The notes beneath the pieces were generated by a model. The model made no database searches and was not told the DNA's origin. It saw nothing but the letters and a program-made list of their open reading frames with translations. Below are positions 31,629 to 41,701 of a stretch of DNA of 64,000 nucleotides, in pieces. The stretch lies in contig NZ_LGAP01000001.1 of assembly GCF_001270265.1 (NCBI RefSeq), positions 868,001 through 932,000 on the forward strand, read 5' to 3'. Origin of the DNA: Ensifer adhaerens. Its GTDB lineage: Bacteria > Pseudomonadota > Alphaproteobacteria > Rhizobiales > Rhizobiaceae. The translations under genes and the position numbers were made by a program. Positions within the stretch are counted from its first letter, which is position 1. Each line of letters begins with the position of its first letter.

Positions 31629-32576
31629 ATGACAGAAGGCGAAATCGCCGTCTTTGGCGGCGCCCATATCGATCGGCGCGGCAGAATCACCGGCACGACT
31701 GCACCCGGTTCGAGCAATCCCGGTACCTGGTTCGAGGAAGCGGGCGGCGGCGGCTTCAACGCTGCGCGCAATCTGGCCCGACTGGGTCACAGCGTCCGGA
31801 TGATCAGCACGCGCGGCGGCGACGCGGCCGGTGAGATGGTGACGGCCGCAGCCGCAGCCGCTGGCGTGATCGACAATCCCCTCACCTTCCTTGACCGCCA
31901 GACGCCGAGTTACACCGCGATCATCGAGAATGACGGCAATCTGGTCATCGCGCTTGCCGACATGGATCTTTACCGGATGTTCTCGCCGCGCCAGTTGCAG
32001 CGGCGCGCACTGCGCGACGCCATCGCCGACAGCCGGTTGGTGCTGACCGATGCCAATCTGCCGGAAGAGACAATTGCCGCCCTTGTCGACACGGCCTCGA
32101 CCGATGGGCGCATTGTCGCCGGCATCGCCGTTTCGCCGGCAAAGGTGATCCGCTTCCAGCCGAGCCTGGCCAAACTCAGCTTCCTGTTCATGAACGAGGC
32201 CGAGGCCCGCGCACTGACGGGCAAGGATGCTGCGGATGCCGAGGGCTGGCCGCCGCTCCTGCGCGCGGCGGGTCTCAAGGGCGGCGTCGTCACCCGCGGC
32301 GGCCGAGCGGTGGTCGCCTTCGATCGCGAATCCGTCTGCGTCGCGACGCCACCGGCTTTGCCGGAGCTCGCCGATGTCACCGGTGCCGGCGATGCCTTGG
32401 CGTCCGGATTCCTCGCCGCCCGGCTTGCCGGTCACGATCTTTCGGAATGCCTGCGGCACGGCATTGCCTCCGCCGGCATAACGCTGCGCTCTCCCCTGGC
32501 CGCCTCGGAACAAATGTCGCAGGCCAATCTCGAACAGGCGCTGGCCCTTGTGCCGGCGCCGCAAATGCTGGCATGA
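31629..32576 (+). CDS. psuK: PfkB-family sugar kinase, likely pseudouridine kinase
   Basis: The 315-residue ribokinase-fold protein has the N-terminal substrate block GTWFEEAGGGGFNAARNLARLG and the C-terminal catalytic DVTGAGDALASGFLA motif with the catalytic aspartate. It starts at ATG 31629 with AGAGGAA upstream. It is followed 31 bp later by psuG, the pseudouridine-5'-phosphate glycosidase gene; this pairing defines the pathway in which pseudouridine is phosphorylated and then split to uracil and ribose-5-phosphate. The assignment as pseudouridine kinase rests on this context plus the fold. Confidence 0.88.
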   Translation: MTEGEIAVFGGAHIDRRGRITGTTAPGSSNPGTWFEEAGGGGFNAARNLARLGHSVRMISTRGGDAAGEMVTAAAAAAGVIDNPLTFLDRQTPSYTAIIENDGNLVIALADMDLYRMFSPRQLQRRALRDAIADSRLVLTDANLPEETIAALVDTASTDGRIVAGIAVSPAKVIRFQPSLAKLSFLFMNEAEARALTGKDAADAEGWPPLLRAAGLKGGVVTRGGRAVVAFDRESVCVATPPALPELADVTGAGDALASGFLAARLAGHDLSECLRHGIASAGITLRSPLAASEQMSQANLEQALALVPAPQMLA

Positions 32577-32607
32577 ACGCCGCCAGACGAACTCCCAAGG
32601 AAAAACC

Positions 32608-33537
32608 ATGACCAAACCCGCTTCCCCCTTCCTGCCGATGGAATATTCCGACGAGGTTGCAGCCGCCAAGGCGCGTGGCGCGCCGATCGTGGCATTGGAA
32701 TCGACCATCATCACCCATGGCATGCCCTATCCGGGCAACCTCAACATGGCCCGTAGCGTCGAAGCGATCATTCGCGACCAAGGCGCCGTCCCGGCGACCA
32801 TCGCCGTCATCCACGGCGTGCTGCATATCGGCCTTGATGACGCCAAGCTCGAAGAGTTGGCAAAGACGGAAGGCGCGATGAAGGTCTCGCGTGCCGATCT
32901 CGCCTTTGCGATCGCCGAGCGCCGCACCGGTGCAACGACCGTTGCCGCCACGATGATCGCCGCTGCCCGCGCCGGCATCCGCGTCTTTGCGACCGGCGGC
33001 ATCGGCGGCGTGCACCGGGGCGCGGAACTGAGCTTCGACATTTCGGCCGACCTCGACGAACTGGCACGCACGGCCGTCATCGTTGTTTGCGCCGGCGCCA
33101 AGGCCATTCTCGACATTCCGAAGACGCTCGAAGTGCTGGAAACCCGCGGTGTGCCCGTTGTCACGTACGACAGCGATGTATTCCCGGCCTTCTGGTCGCG
33201 CGATTCGGGCCTTAAGAGCCCCTTGATGCTCAACAGCCCGGCGGCAATCGCCAACTTCCAGAACATGCGCGAACTGCTCGGCGTCGATGGCGGCATGCTG
33301 ATCGCCAACCCGGTTCCAGCCGAAAGCGAGATCCCGCGCGAGGAGATGGAAATCTACATTACCCGCGCGCTCGACAACGCCGAACGTGACGAGATCTCCG
33401 GCAAGGAGGTCACGCCCTACCTGCTCGACAACCTCTTCCATCTGACCGAAGGCCGCAGCCTCGAAACCAACATCGCGCTGGTCGAGAACAATGCCCGCCT
33501 CGCCGGTGAAATCGCTGTGGCGCTCACCGCAAAGTAA
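32608..33537 (+). CDS. psuG: Pseudouridine-5'-phosphate glycosidase
   Basis: PsuG cleaves the C-C glycosidic bond of pseudouridine 5'-phosphate. The 309-residue length is typical. Family blocks are APIVALESTIITHGMPYPGN, the IHGVLHIGL loop, KVSRADLAFAIAERRTGATT, FATGGIGGVHRGAE (with metal-binding residues) and DSDVFPAFWSRDSG. It starts at 32608 with AAGGAAAAA upstream and closes the kinase-glycosidase operon, ended by a terminator. Confidence 0.96.
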   Translation: MTKPASPFLPMEYSDEVAAAKARGAPIVALESTIITHGMPYPGNLNMARSVEAIIRDQGAVPATIAVIHGVLHIGLDDAKLEELAKTEGAMKVSRADLAFAIAERRTGATTVAATMIAAARAGIRVFATGGIGGVHRGAELSFDISADLDELARTAVIVVCAGAKAILDIPKTLEVLETRGVPVVTYDSDVFPAFWSRDSGLKSPLMLNSPAAIANFQNMRELLGVDGGMLIANPVPAESEIPREEMEIYITRALDNAERDEISGKEVTPYLLDNLFHLTEGRSLETNIALVENNARLAGEIAVALTAK

Positions 33538-33567
33538 ATTTGACGGACGTCAAAAGCGCAAAAAGAA

Positions 33568-33596
33568 AAGCCCGGCGCACAAACGTCGGGTTTTTT
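33568..33596 (+). terminator. Rho-independent terminator of the psuK-psuG operon
   Basis: The stem aagcccggcg / cgtcgggttt (two G-U type pairs) with a 6-base loop runs into a T-rich stretch, about 30 bp after the psuG stop. Confidence 0.75.
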
Positions 33597-33684
33597 GTTG
33601 AGCTTCGCTTTTAGCTAACGCCGAAATGCGCGTCGCCATCCGTCAGATCGGCTCAATGCACCACGCGCTCTTGCGCGGCGTGCC

Positions 33685-36309
33685 TCAGGAATCCAGCATT
33701 TCGCGCACGGCCACTGCCAGTTGCTTCAGCGAGAACGGCTTCGGCAGGAAACCGAATTTTGCGTCGGCCGGCAGATTGCGGGCGAAGGCGTCTTCCGCGT
33801 AACCCGAAACGAAGATGAATTTCAGGTCCGGGTATTTCTTGCGCAGCTCCGTCAAGAGCGTCGGCCCGTCCATTTCCGGCATCACCACGTCCGAAACGAC
33901 GATATCGACGGCGCCATCAAGCTCGTCCATGATCTCGAGCGCTTCGACGCCGGAACCGGCCTCATGGACGGTATAGCCGCGGGTCTCGAGCATGCGCTTG
34001 CCGCCGCGGCGGACGGCCTCCTCATCCTCGACGAGAAGGACGACGGCCGAATCGCCGGTGAGATCCGTCGGTTCTTCGGCCTTGGCGACCGGCTTGACGA
34101 CGGCTTCGACCGGCGGCCGCGCCACCGTTTCGCCCGAGGTGCCCGCCGCCGGCTCGCCGGCGACTTCCGGAATGTCGATATGGCGCGGCAGCAGGATGCG
34201 GAATGTCGTTCCCTTGCCGACTTCGGATTCCGGATAGATGTAGCCGCCGGATTGCTTGACGATGCCATAGACCATCGAAAGACCAAGGCCCGTGCCCTTG
34301 CCGACTTCCTTGGTGGTGAAGAACGGCTCGAAGATTTTGTCGAGAATTTCTGGAGGAATGCCGGTGCCCTGGTCGGAAACTTCCACCATGACGAAATCTT
34401 CTTCCGGCAGCTCGCGCCGGCCAAGAGCCGCGATTTCGCTTGACGGCAGATTGCGCGTGCGAAGCGTGATGATGCCGCCTGTCGGCATCGCGTCGCGCGC
34501 GTTGACGGCAAGGTTGAGCAGCACCTGCTCGAATTGGCCGAGATCCGTGCGCACCGGCCAGAGATCGCGCCCGTAGTCGACTTCGACCTTGACGTTGGTT
34601 CCAGTCATGCGATCGACGAGCATGCGCAAATCGCCGATCACGTCGGTCATGCTCAGCACCGTCGGCCGCATGGTCTGCTTGCGCGAGAAGGCGAGCAATT
34701 GCCGCACCAGAACGGCCGCCCGATTGGCGTTGCGCTTGATTTCCATCAGATCGGCGAAACTCGCATCCGCGGGGCGCGCCGACAAAAGCAGATGATCGGA
34801 GGAAAGCAGAATGGCCGTCAGCACGTTGTTGAAGTCGTGCGCGATACCACCTGCAAGCGTGCCGACCGCATTCATCTTCTGCGTCTGCGCCATCTGGTTT
34901 TCGAGCGCCTTCTGCTCGGTAATTTCAAGCGCATAGATGATCGCCGCTTCTTCCGGTGCCTGATCGCTTTGGTCGATGACGGCATTGATATAGAAGCGGA
35001 AATGGCGTTCGCCATCGGCCGGATGCAGTGCGTCGATCGGGGCGATGTCGCCCTGGCGGTCCTTGGCGGCGGCAAGTGCCTCGTGCAGGCGCCCCTTCTC
35101 TGTCGCGTGCACGACCGTTTCGATCAGCGCGCCGCGCTCGACATCGTCCTGGGAGACGAGGCCCGAGAACAGCTTGAGGAACGGCGCATTGGTGCGAAGA
35201 ATTCGGCCTTTGCCGTCGACCGAGGCGATTGCCATCGGCGTATTGTTGAAGAAGCGGGTAAAGCGCATCGCAGCACTCGACGCCGACTGATCCTCGTCCT
35301 CGCCGCCGTCGCGCGACATGACGATCGTCCGGCTTTCGCCGGGCGCGCCGTCGCGTGCCGACGACACCCGGTGCACCATGCGCACCGGCAGGCTCTGGCC
35401 GTTGGTCTTGCGCAGATCGAGGTCCAGCACCTTGGTCTTCTTCAGGCCCGGCTCCGCCTGCACCGATTGCACCAGCGTCAACCCCTCGCCGGCGACGAGG
35501 TCGCCGATGCTCATGGAGCCCGGCTGGAACTTCGTCAGGTCAATGCCCAGCCAGTCCGCAAGGGTGGCGTTGATGTAGAAGATCTCACCCTTGCGCCCCG
35601 CCGAGAAGAAGCCGGCCGGGGCATGGTCGAGATAGTCGATGGCGTTCTGCAGCTCCTTGAAGAACCGCTCCTGGTCATCGCGTTCGGCGGTGATGTCGGC
35701 GATCTGCCAGAGGTAGAGCGGATTGCGGTCGCTGTCTTCGAGCGGCAGCACGCGGGCTTTCAAGCGAAACCAGTGGGCGCCGGAGCCGCTGGAGGCAGCG
35801 GCGGTGGCAAGCGGCTTCAACAGCCGAAACTCCTCGTGCCCCTGCTTGCCTTCGTGCAGGCCGTTGGTCAGGCGGTAGATCGCTTCGGTCGCCTCGCGGT
35901 TCCGCGACAGGATCGTTTCGAGTGACTGGATGCCGCCGGCGTTCTTGGCGCCAGTCAGGGCGCCGTAGGCGGCATTGGCATAAATGATGCGCCCCTTGCG
36001 GTCCGTGACGATTGTGCCGTCCTCATGGGCGTCGAGAAAGGCGCGCGCCAACTCGTCCGGCCGCGATTGCGGCATCACCTCGATGAAGCCGATGACCGAG
36101 GAGACGAGGAAGAAGATCCCGACCATGGCAAGAACGCCAAGGATGCCGAGCACGATCTCGTTGTCCAGTTCGTTCTTGAAAATCACGAAAGCGATTGCAG
36201 AGGCGGTAAGAACGATCGCAAGCAGGACGATCCGCATGACGGTTCCCGGCCTGACGCCACGGTCAACAACCGGCATCTGGTAGTCACCTGACTGCCGCAA
36301 TTTCGTCAT
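33685..36309 (-). CDS. cckA: Cell-cycle hybrid histidine kinase CckA
   Basis: CckA feeds phosphate to the ChpT-CtrA/CpdR phosphorelay that controls the alphaproteobacterial cell cycle. The 874-residue protein has two N-terminal membrane segments (about 25-44 and 52-75), a PAS region (about 95-210), two further PAS-like regions to about 460, the HisKA box with His491 in [15 protein letters not shown], the HATPase domain ([36 protein letters not shown]) and a receiver domain with Asp807 in [12 protein letters not shown]. The tandem GGIAHDFNN box and C-terminal receiver match CckA. ATG 36309 ([10 protein letters not shown]) was preferred to an upstream start at 36396. Confidence 0.95.
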   Translation of the reverse strand: MTKLRQSGDYQMPVVDRGVRPGTVMRIVLLAIVLTASAIAFVIFKNELDNEIVLGILGVLAMVGIFFLVSSVIGFIEVMPQSRPDELARAFLDAHEDGTIVTDRKGRIIYANAAYGALTGAKNAGGIQSLETILSRNREATEAIYRLTNGLHEGKQGHEEFRLLKPLATAAASSGSGAHWFRLKARVLPLEDSDRNPLYLWQIADITAERDDQERFFKELQNAIDYLDHAPAGFFSAGRKGEIFYINATLADWLGIDLTKFQPGSMSIGDLVAGEGLTLVQSVQAEPGLKKTKVLDLDLRKTNGQSLPVRMVHRVSSARDGAPGESRTIVMSRDGGEDEDQSASSAAMRFTRFFNNTPMAIASVDGKGRILRTNAPFLKLFSGLVSQDDVERGALIETVVHATEKGRLHEALAAAKDRQGDIAPIDALHPADGERHFRFYINAVIDQSDQAPEEAAIIYALEITEQKALENQMAQTQKMNAVGTLAGGIAHDFNNVLTAILLSSDHLLLSARPADASFADLMEIKRNANRAAVLVRQLLAFSRKQTMRPTVLSMTDVIGDLRMLVDRMTGTNVKVEVDYGRDLWPVRTDLGQFEQVLLNLAVNARDAMPTGGIITLRTRNLPSSEIAALGRRELPEEDFVMVEVSDQGTGIPPEILDKIFEPFFTTKEVGKGTGLGLSMVYGIVKQSGGYIYPESEVGKGTTFRILLPRHIDIPEVAGEPAAGTSGETVARPPVEAVVKPVAKAEEPTDLTGDSAVVLLVEDEEAVRRGGKRMLETRGYTVHEAGSGVEALEIMDELDGAVDIVVSDVVMPEMDGPTLLTELRKKYPDLKFIFVSGYAEDAFARNLPADAKFGFLPKPFSLKQLAVAVREMLDS

Positions 36310-36584
36310 CGGGTCCTCATCTGCCGCCAATACCGCCCGGCCCAAGGCCGGTACGGTCCGGCGCTCCGGCCGGCATCCGCGCAATCCGCCAGGCAAAATC
36401 GGCCAATACCGACACGCCCTCGATCATTCGGATAGGAATCATCTTTAACGATCAGAGATAACAGCAAAAAGCACCTCTGCGGAAGCGCAGCGGTCAATTC
36501 ACAGGGAATGTCGGCGAAGTGCTTGTCCAAGCCCGAAAAAAGCCGTCAAATACTGCCACTCGAAAGGCTAAAGGAGTTCAGCCT

Positions 36585-37535
36585 ATGATGGAAACGATCG
36601 TCGGAGACAACGGTAGCCGATTCATTATCGCCGCCGGCGCCGTTGCGATCGGGCTTCTGTGCCTCGTGGTCGTGCTCTGGATCATGCGCAACAGGCCGTC
36701 GTCGCCCTTCATTCGCGGCGGCAAGAACAGGCAGCCTCGCCTTGCCGTGCTCGATGCCGCCGCAGTCGACACGCGCCGCCGCCTGGTGCTCGTGCGTCGG
36801 GACGACGTCGAACATCTGATCATGATCGGTGGGCCGACGGATATTGTCATCGAGAGCCGAATTGCGCAGATTAACGAGAGCGCATCCACAAACGACGGTC
36901 CGGCTGTCATCGAGCCCAAACCGATCGAAACGCCGGCCAACGGCAACGGAACACAGACGTTGGCAGCAGCGCCGGCGCTGTTGCGTCCTGTCGCTCAGCC
37001 GGAGGTGGCCGTCGCAACGCCGGCGCGCCCGGTGGCGACGCCACAGGAACTGCCGGTTGCGCGCGTCGAGCCAGCCCCGGCGGTTCGCCCGGCCGTGGAA
37101 CAGCGTCCGGCTCCCGTGATGGCCGTCGAGCCGCGCCCGGTCGCCGGGATTGCGCCACAGACGCCCGAGATCGTGCCCCCGGTTAGCGCAGCCGACAAAG
37201 TGGAGGGCATTTTTGATGCCGCCCGCAGCCGGGTCCTGCCGACCCAGCCGCCGGTGCAGGAACAGCGCCCCGCACCTGTCGCACAACAGCAGCCCGTTGC
37301 GCAAAGTGCGCTGTCGGATTTCGAACGCATCCTCGACGCCGAAATCAGCGGAGACCTGCAGCGGCTGACACCGGCTGCAGCCGCTGCACGTCCGGAAAAC
37401 CGTGTGCCGGTGGCCGCCACAGCCCGCCAGGAGCCGTTGCTCGGCGCACCGCTTGACGATGCCCGCAATGAGCCGACGATCGAGGAAGAGATGAACCGCA
37501 TGCTCGCCGACATCTCCGCAGGCCGGAAACCCTGA
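36585..37535 (+). CDS. FliO-like single-pass membrane protein
   Basis: The 316-residue protein has one membrane segment (residues 13-34, FIIAAGAVAIGLLCLVVVLW) followed by a FliO-like beta domain: LAVLDAAAVDTRRRLVLVRR, then DDVEHLIMIGGPTDIVIES. FliO assists assembly of the flagellar export gate, but here the gene is next to cckA rather than a flagellar operon, and the C-terminal 200 residues are a low-complexity Pro/Ala/Val-rich linker with a short final helix (PTIEEEMNRMLADISAGRK). The start has AAAGGAG 8 bases upstream. Its function may differ from true FliO. Confidence 0.8.
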   Translation: MMETIVGDNGSRFIIAAGAVAIGLLCLVVVLWIMRNRPSSPFIRGGKNRQPRLAVLDAAAVDTRRRLVLVRRDDVEHLIMIGGPTDIVIESRIAQINESASTNDGPAVIEPKPIETPANGNGTQTLAAAPALLRPVAQPEVAVATPARPVATPQELPVARVEPAPAVRPAVEQRPAPVMAVEPRPVAGIAPQTPEIVPPVSAADKVEGIFDAARSRVLPTQPPVQEQRPAPVAQQQPVAQSALSDFERILDAEISGDLQRLTPAAAAARPENRVPVAATARQEPLLGAPLDDARNEPTIEEEMNRMLADISAGRKP

Positions 37536-37581
37536 CGCATTCTGCGTCACGGCTCCATGAAACAAACACGTGAGCACAAAG

Positions 37582-37610
37582 AAAAAGGCGCGGTCAAACC
37601 GCGCCTTTTT
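37582..37610. terminator. Bidirectional terminator between the FliO-like gene and dksA
   Basis: A 13-bp perfect stem (aaaaaggcgcggt / accgcgccttttt) with a 3-base loop has T-runs on both strands and lies between two convergent genes. Confidence 0.92.
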
Positions 37611-37637
37611 CCAAAGCCTGATCCGGAAATCGGACCG

Positions 37638-38057
37638 TTATTCGTCCCTATAGACCTTTTCCCGACGCTCGTGGCGCTCCTGCGCCTCGATCGAGAGAGT
37701 TGCAATCGGCCGGGCGTCCAGACGCTTCAAGCCGATCGGTTCTCCGGTTTCCTCGCAATAGCCGTAGGTCCCTTCATCTAGCCGCTGTAGCGCCGCATCG
37801 ATTTTCGAGATCAACTTCCGCTGACGGTCGCGGGCTCTCAGTTCAATCGCCCGGTCTGTTTCGGAAGAGGCTCTGTCGGCGAGATCAGGATGATTGGCGC
37901 TCTCCTCGGCCAAGTGATCCAGTGTCTCGCGTGCCTCGCGAAGGATATCGTTTCTCCAAGCATTCAGCTTGGCCCGGAAATAGGCCCGGTGGGTGGCATT
38001 CATGAATTCCTCGTCCTCGGAGAGAACAAAGGTACTAAGATCGATCTTCTCACTCAA
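37638..38057 (-). CDS. dksA: RNA polymerase-binding transcription factor DksA
   Basis: DksA works with ppGpp in the RNA polymerase secondary channel. I take a TTG start at 38057 giving 139 residues (MSEKIDLSTFVLSEDEEFMN), because AGGAG lies 7 bases upstream and family members begin there; the frame is open to 38120 but that part is non-coding in style. The coiled-coil part AKLNAWRNDILREARETLDH precedes the acidic tip residues, then DEGTYGYCEETGEPIGLKRL with only one zinc-type cysteine and TLSIEAQERHERREKVYRDE. The reduced cysteine set is normal for the alphaproteobacterial DksA. The gene is convergent with the FliO-like gene. Confidence 0.93.
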   Translation of the reverse strand: MSEKIDLSTFVLSEDEEFMNATHRAYFRAKLNAWRNDILREARETLDHLAEESANHPDLADRASSETDRAIELRARDRQRKLISKIDAALQRLDEGTYGYCEETGEPIGLKRLDARPIATLSIEAQERHERREKVYRDE

Positions 38058-38470
38058 CGCGATTCTCCTGAAGAACATCTCATTGCGGCGGTGTATAGCC
38101 CCATGGAAGCCGCGATTCAAGCCTCGGATTAGACACTCAACCGTATTTTAACAATGCTTGCAATTCAGGCTAACTGGCGAATATTTCATCAAAATTACAG
38201 ATGAGATCTTAGTCGTAAAGATGATCACCTACCCTTCGTCAAGAAGACCGGTCGTAACTTGGATGTCCTGCCGCCAGCGCGGCGCCGCCCTTTGCCGGGA
38301 TTGCCGCGTCTGGCAGCAAGCGGGCAATCCCCTGAAAAAAGCGGCTCGCAGCTTGATCTTTGCATCGTCGACGGGAAAAGGTGGTGATCCGCCGCGAGAC
38401 GCGCAAGACCCCGATCCGGCGATATTCGATCCCGTCGCGACCCGCGGCCGGCAGATACCGGAACTCATAT
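38058..38470. other. Divergent intergenic region between dksA and sixA
   Basis: About 410 bp. The first 150 bp next to dksA are AT-rich, as expected for its promoter and leader. The rest is GC-rich with open frames that look like random translation. I see no repeat or RNA signature. Confidence 0.5.
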
Positions 38471-38992
38471 ATGCAAGACAGTGCCGCCAGGCCCTTCCGT
38501 CTCTTCCTCCTGCGTCATGCCCGCTCCGGTTGGGCCCTGCCCGGACAACGTGATTTTGATCGCGCGCTCGACGACACCGGATATGCCGAGGCGGAGCTGA
38601 TCGCGCAGATGGCGGCCGATCGCGGGATCCGACCGGAGCTGATCTTGTGCTCGACGGCGGTGCGTTGTCGCCAGACCGCGGAACCCTTCTTCCGCACCGT
38701 CGGCGAAGACCTCGAGATCCGCTATGTCGACGCGCTCTATACCGGCCCGGCAAGTATCTACACCGACATCATCGATGCCCACCGGCATCTGAGTTCGCTG
38801 ATGATCGTCGGACACAATCCGATGATCGACGAACTGTTCCACCGCTTTGCCGGAAACGAGGCGGCAGCAGACGCGCTTTCGCATGGGTATCCGCCCGCAG
38901 CCCTTGCTATCCTCGACGTCCCGGCAGGCTCTGGCAGCGTTGCTACAGCAACGCTGGTGTCGCTGATGCTGCCAACCAAGGAACCGAAATGA
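38471..38992 (+). CDS. sixA: SixA-type phosphohistidine phosphatase
   Basis: The 173-residue histidine phosphatase family protein has the catalytic motif LLRHARSGWALPG (RHA with His16 in place of RHG), CSTAVRCRQTA, and LMIVGHNPMIDEL with the second histidine. In E. coli SixA removes phosphate from phosphohistidine on the phosphotransferase protein NPr. It is the first of three plus-strand genes with the YcjX and DUF697 pair. The ATG at 38471 fits the family; the reading extends upstream to 38360 without similarity. Confidence 0.9.
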   Translation: MQDSAARPFRLFLLRHARSGWALPGQRDFDRALDDTGYAEAELIAQMAADRGIRPELILCSTAVRCRQTAEPFFRTVGEDLEIRYVDALYTGPASIYTDIIDAHRHLSSLMIVGHNPMIDELFHRFAGNEAAADALSHGYPPAALAILDVPAGSGSVATATLVSLMLPTKEPK

Positions 38993-39116
38993 CATGCCGT
39001 TGTTGCGGTGCGGGAAATGTTTCCTATATCGCCATGGCAAAGACCGCCCGCCACACCTCTCGGCGGCAGGCAATCGCATGAACGAAAGCGGCAAGGTCCG
39101 CGAGGGATAGCACGAC

Positions 39117-40610
39117 TTGGCGCCAAATCTGACCAGCCTCAAAGACGACGCCCTGATCGCGCTCGACAATCTTACCGATCGTGCATCGGGCCTCGTCAAT
39201 CCCTCCATCCGGTTGGGTGTCACCGGCCTTTCGAGAGCCGGAAAGACCGTTTTCATCTCGTCGCTGGTGCACAATCTCCTGAACGGTGGACGGCTGCCGG
39301 TGTTTGAACCGGTGCGCTCCGGCCGGGTCTCGAAGGTAAGGCTTGAGCCACAGCCGGACGACGCCGTGCCGCGCTTTCAGTATGAGGATCACATTGCCGC
39401 TCTGGTGCGCGATCGTATCTGGCCGGATTCGACGCGCGCGATCTCGCAGCTTCGCATTACCCTCGACTTCGAGAGCGCCAGTGGCTGGAACAGGCTGTTT
39501 TCGGCCGGCCGGCTGTCGCTCGATATCGTCGATTATCCCGGCGAATGGCTGCTGGACCTGCCGCTACTCGCGCAGGATTTCAAAGAATTCAGCGACAAGT
39601 CGGTGGCTCGCGCCCGTGCCCGCGGCCGCGCCAACCTGTCGGCGGATTGGCTGACGCTTGCCTCGTCTGCGGGACCGACTGCGACCGCCGACGAAAGCAG
39701 CGCGCGCCGGCTTGCCGAAAGTTTCACCGCCTATCTCAAGGCCTGCAAGGCGGACGCCCGTTCACCCTCGACCCTGCCGCCCGGTCGCTTCCTGATGCCG
39801 GGCGATCTCGAGGGGTCGCCGGCCCTGACCTTCTCGCCGCTGCCCGACCTGCCGGATGGCCGCGCACCCAAAGGCTCGCTCTGGGCGATGATGGAGCGTC
39901 GCTACGAGGCCTACAAGAAGCACGTCGTCAGCCCGTTTTTTCGCGAACATTTTGCCCGGCTCGACCGGCAGATCGTCCTCGTCGACGCGCTGCAGGCGAT
40001 CAATGGCGGCCCGGACGCCCTACTCGATCTGGAGCAGGCGCTGGCCGATGTGCTGGCCTGCTTCCGTCCGGGCACAAACAGCTGGCTCTCGTCGTTCCTG
40101 ACCCGAAGGATCGACAAGGTGCTGATCGCAGCGACCAAGGCAGATCATCTGCACCATGAAAGCCACGATCGTCTGGAGCGTATCACAGCGCGCCTGGTCA
40201 ACCGGGCGGCCGCCAGCATCGACATGAGCGGCGCGGGGCTGGAAGTCATGGCGATCGCCTCGGTCCGGGCGACGCGCGAGGCAACGGTCGACCACGGCGG
40301 ACATACGCTTCCGGTTATCGTCGGCACACCGATCGACGGCGAGAAGATCAACGGCGACACTTTTGACGGCGAACGGAAAACAGCCATATTTCCCGGTGAC
40401 TTGCCGGATGATCCTGAAGTTCTTTTTAGGGCGATTGACGCCGATATGTCGGCTAAAACATTCGGCGACGTGCACCCGATGCCCGAGCTGAGTTTCGTGC
40501 GTTTCCGACCTCCGCATCTCGAAGAGACCGGTGGCGGCTTGAAGTTGTCGGTACCACATATACGGCTCGATCGGGCGATGCAGTTCCTGTTTGGAGACCG
40601 GCTGGCATGA
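39117..40610 (+). CDS. YcjX-family P-loop protein (DUF463)
   Basis: The 497-residue protein starts at TTG 39117 with GAGGGA about 10 bases upstream; a TAG at 39108 precludes an earlier start in this frame. The P-loop GLSRAGKT is at 37-44, and the switch-like segment LDIVDYPGEWLLDLPLL follows. DUF463 members are dynamin-like GTP/ATP-binding proteins of stress and phage-shock networks; the exact role is unknown. Its stop overlaps the next gene by four bases (ATGA), a pairing (ycjX-ycjF) seen in many proteobacteria. Confidence 0.9.
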   Translation: MAPNLTSLKDDALIALDNLTDRASGLVNPSIRLGVTGLSRAGKTVFISSLVHNLLNGGRLPVFEPVRSGRVSKVRLEPQPDDAVPRFQYEDHIAALVRDRIWPDSTRAISQLRITLDFESASGWNRLFSAGRLSLDIVDYPGEWLLDLPLLAQDFKEFSDKSVARARARGRANLSADWLTLASSAGPTATADESSARRLAESFTAYLKACKADARSPSTLPPGRFLMPGDLEGSPALTFSPLPDLPDGRAPKGSLWAMMERRYEAYKKHVVSPFFREHFARLDRQIVLVDALQAINGGPDALLDLEQALADVLACFRPGTNSWLSSFLTRRIDKVLIAATKADHLHHESHDRLERITARLVNRAAASIDMSGAGLEVMAIASVRATREATVDHGGHTLPVIVGTPIDGEKINGDTFDGERKTAIFPGDLPDDPEVLFRAIDADMSAKTFGDVHPMPELSFVRFRPPHLEETGGGLKLSVPHIRLDRAMQFLFGDRLA

Positions 40611-41692
40611 GCGACGATTTCAACAGTCGGGGCCGCAAGCCCGGCGCCTTTTCCGTGAGCCCGGATCCGGAGCCGAAGCCGGCGGAAAGCGCTCGCCCCC
40701 GCCGCGCGCCGGCGAGCTTTGACGACAAGGTGGTGATGACGCCGGACGCGGAGGATCCCTTCCGGGAAACCACACTCGCGGTCGAGAGCCTCGCTCTGCC
40801 GGAGGCAAGTCCCCGCAGGCGTCGCCTGTCCGTCGGCAAGATCGCCATGGCGGCCTTCGGCATTCTCCTGTCGCTCGCGGCTGGCCTTTGGGTCGACCGC
40901 CTGATCCGCGACCTGTTCTCCCGCGCCGATTGGCTCGGCTATGCCGCTATGGGGGTCGTTGCCATCGGGCTCCTGGCGCTGCTGGTGGTCATTGTGCGCG
41001 AGCTTTCAGGCATGATGCAACTAACGGCCGTCCAGACCTTGAAATCGGAAACCGAGAGTGCGGCCGCTTCCGGCAACACCAAACTGGCGCGGTCTGCCTC
41101 GGAAAAGCTCGTCCATCTTCTCGCCGCCAATCCGCGCACGGCACGCGGCCGTACGCGGCTTAAGGAAACCGAAGGCGAGATCATCGACGGTCCGCATCTG
41201 CTCGACCTGACGGAGCGCGAATTGCTGACGCCGCTCGATCGCGAGGCGCGGCGTATCATCCTTGCCGCTTCCAAGCGCGTGTCGATCGTCACCGCCGTCA
41301 GCCCACGCGCGCTCGTCGATCTCGGCTATGTGCTTTACGAATCCGCACGCATGATCCGTGCCATGGCCGAGCTTTATGGCGGCCGCCCCGGCACGCTCGG
41401 CATGATCAGGCTGATGCGCGACGTCATCGCCCACCTCGCCGTCACCGGCTCGATCGCCGCCGGCGACAGCCTCATCCAGCAGGTGCTCGGCCACGGCCTT
41501 GCGTCAAAGCTCTCGGCGCGGCTCGGCGAAGGCGTGATCAATGGGCTGATGACGGCGCGCATCGGCATCGCCGCCATGGACCTTTGCCGGCCCATGCCTT
41601 TCCGAGCGCTGAAACGTCCCGGGATCGGTGATTTTCTCTCCGACCTCGCGCCCGGTGCCAGTCGCGCGACCGGCCAGGACGGCGACGTCTAG
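40607..41692 (+). CDS. YcjF-family membrane protein (TIGR01620, DUF697)
   Basis: The 361-residue protein has a disordered N-terminus (about 1-75), two adjacent membrane segments (about 77-130: KIAMAAFGILLSLAAGLWVD and WLGYAAMGVVAIGLLALLVV), and a DUF697 domain (residues about 215-340) with VTAVSPRALVDLGYVLYESA and GLMTARIGIAAMDLCRPMPF. It overlaps the YcjX gene by four bases, indicating coupled translation and probable complex formation. It is the last gene of the sixA-ycjX-ycjF run and ends 9 bp from a convergent gene. Confidence 0.92.
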   Translation: MSDDFNSRGRKPGAFSVSPDPEPKPAESARPRRAPASFDDKVVMTPDAEDPFRETTLAVESLALPEASPRRRRLSVGKIAMAAFGILLSLAAGLWVDRLIRDLFSRADWLGYAAMGVVAIGLLALLVVIVRELSGMMQLTAVQTLKSETESAAASGNTKLARSASEKLVHLLAANPRTARGRTRLKETEGEIIDGPHLLDLTERELLTPLDREARRIILAASKRVSIVTAVSPRALVDLGYVLYESARMIRAMAELYGGRPGTLGMIRLMRDVIAHLAVTGSIAAGDSLIQQVLGHGLASKLSARLGEGVINGLMTARIGIAAMDLCRPMPFRALKRPGIGDFLSDLAPGASRATGQDGDV

Positions 41693-41701
41693 GCGGCAGT
41701 G

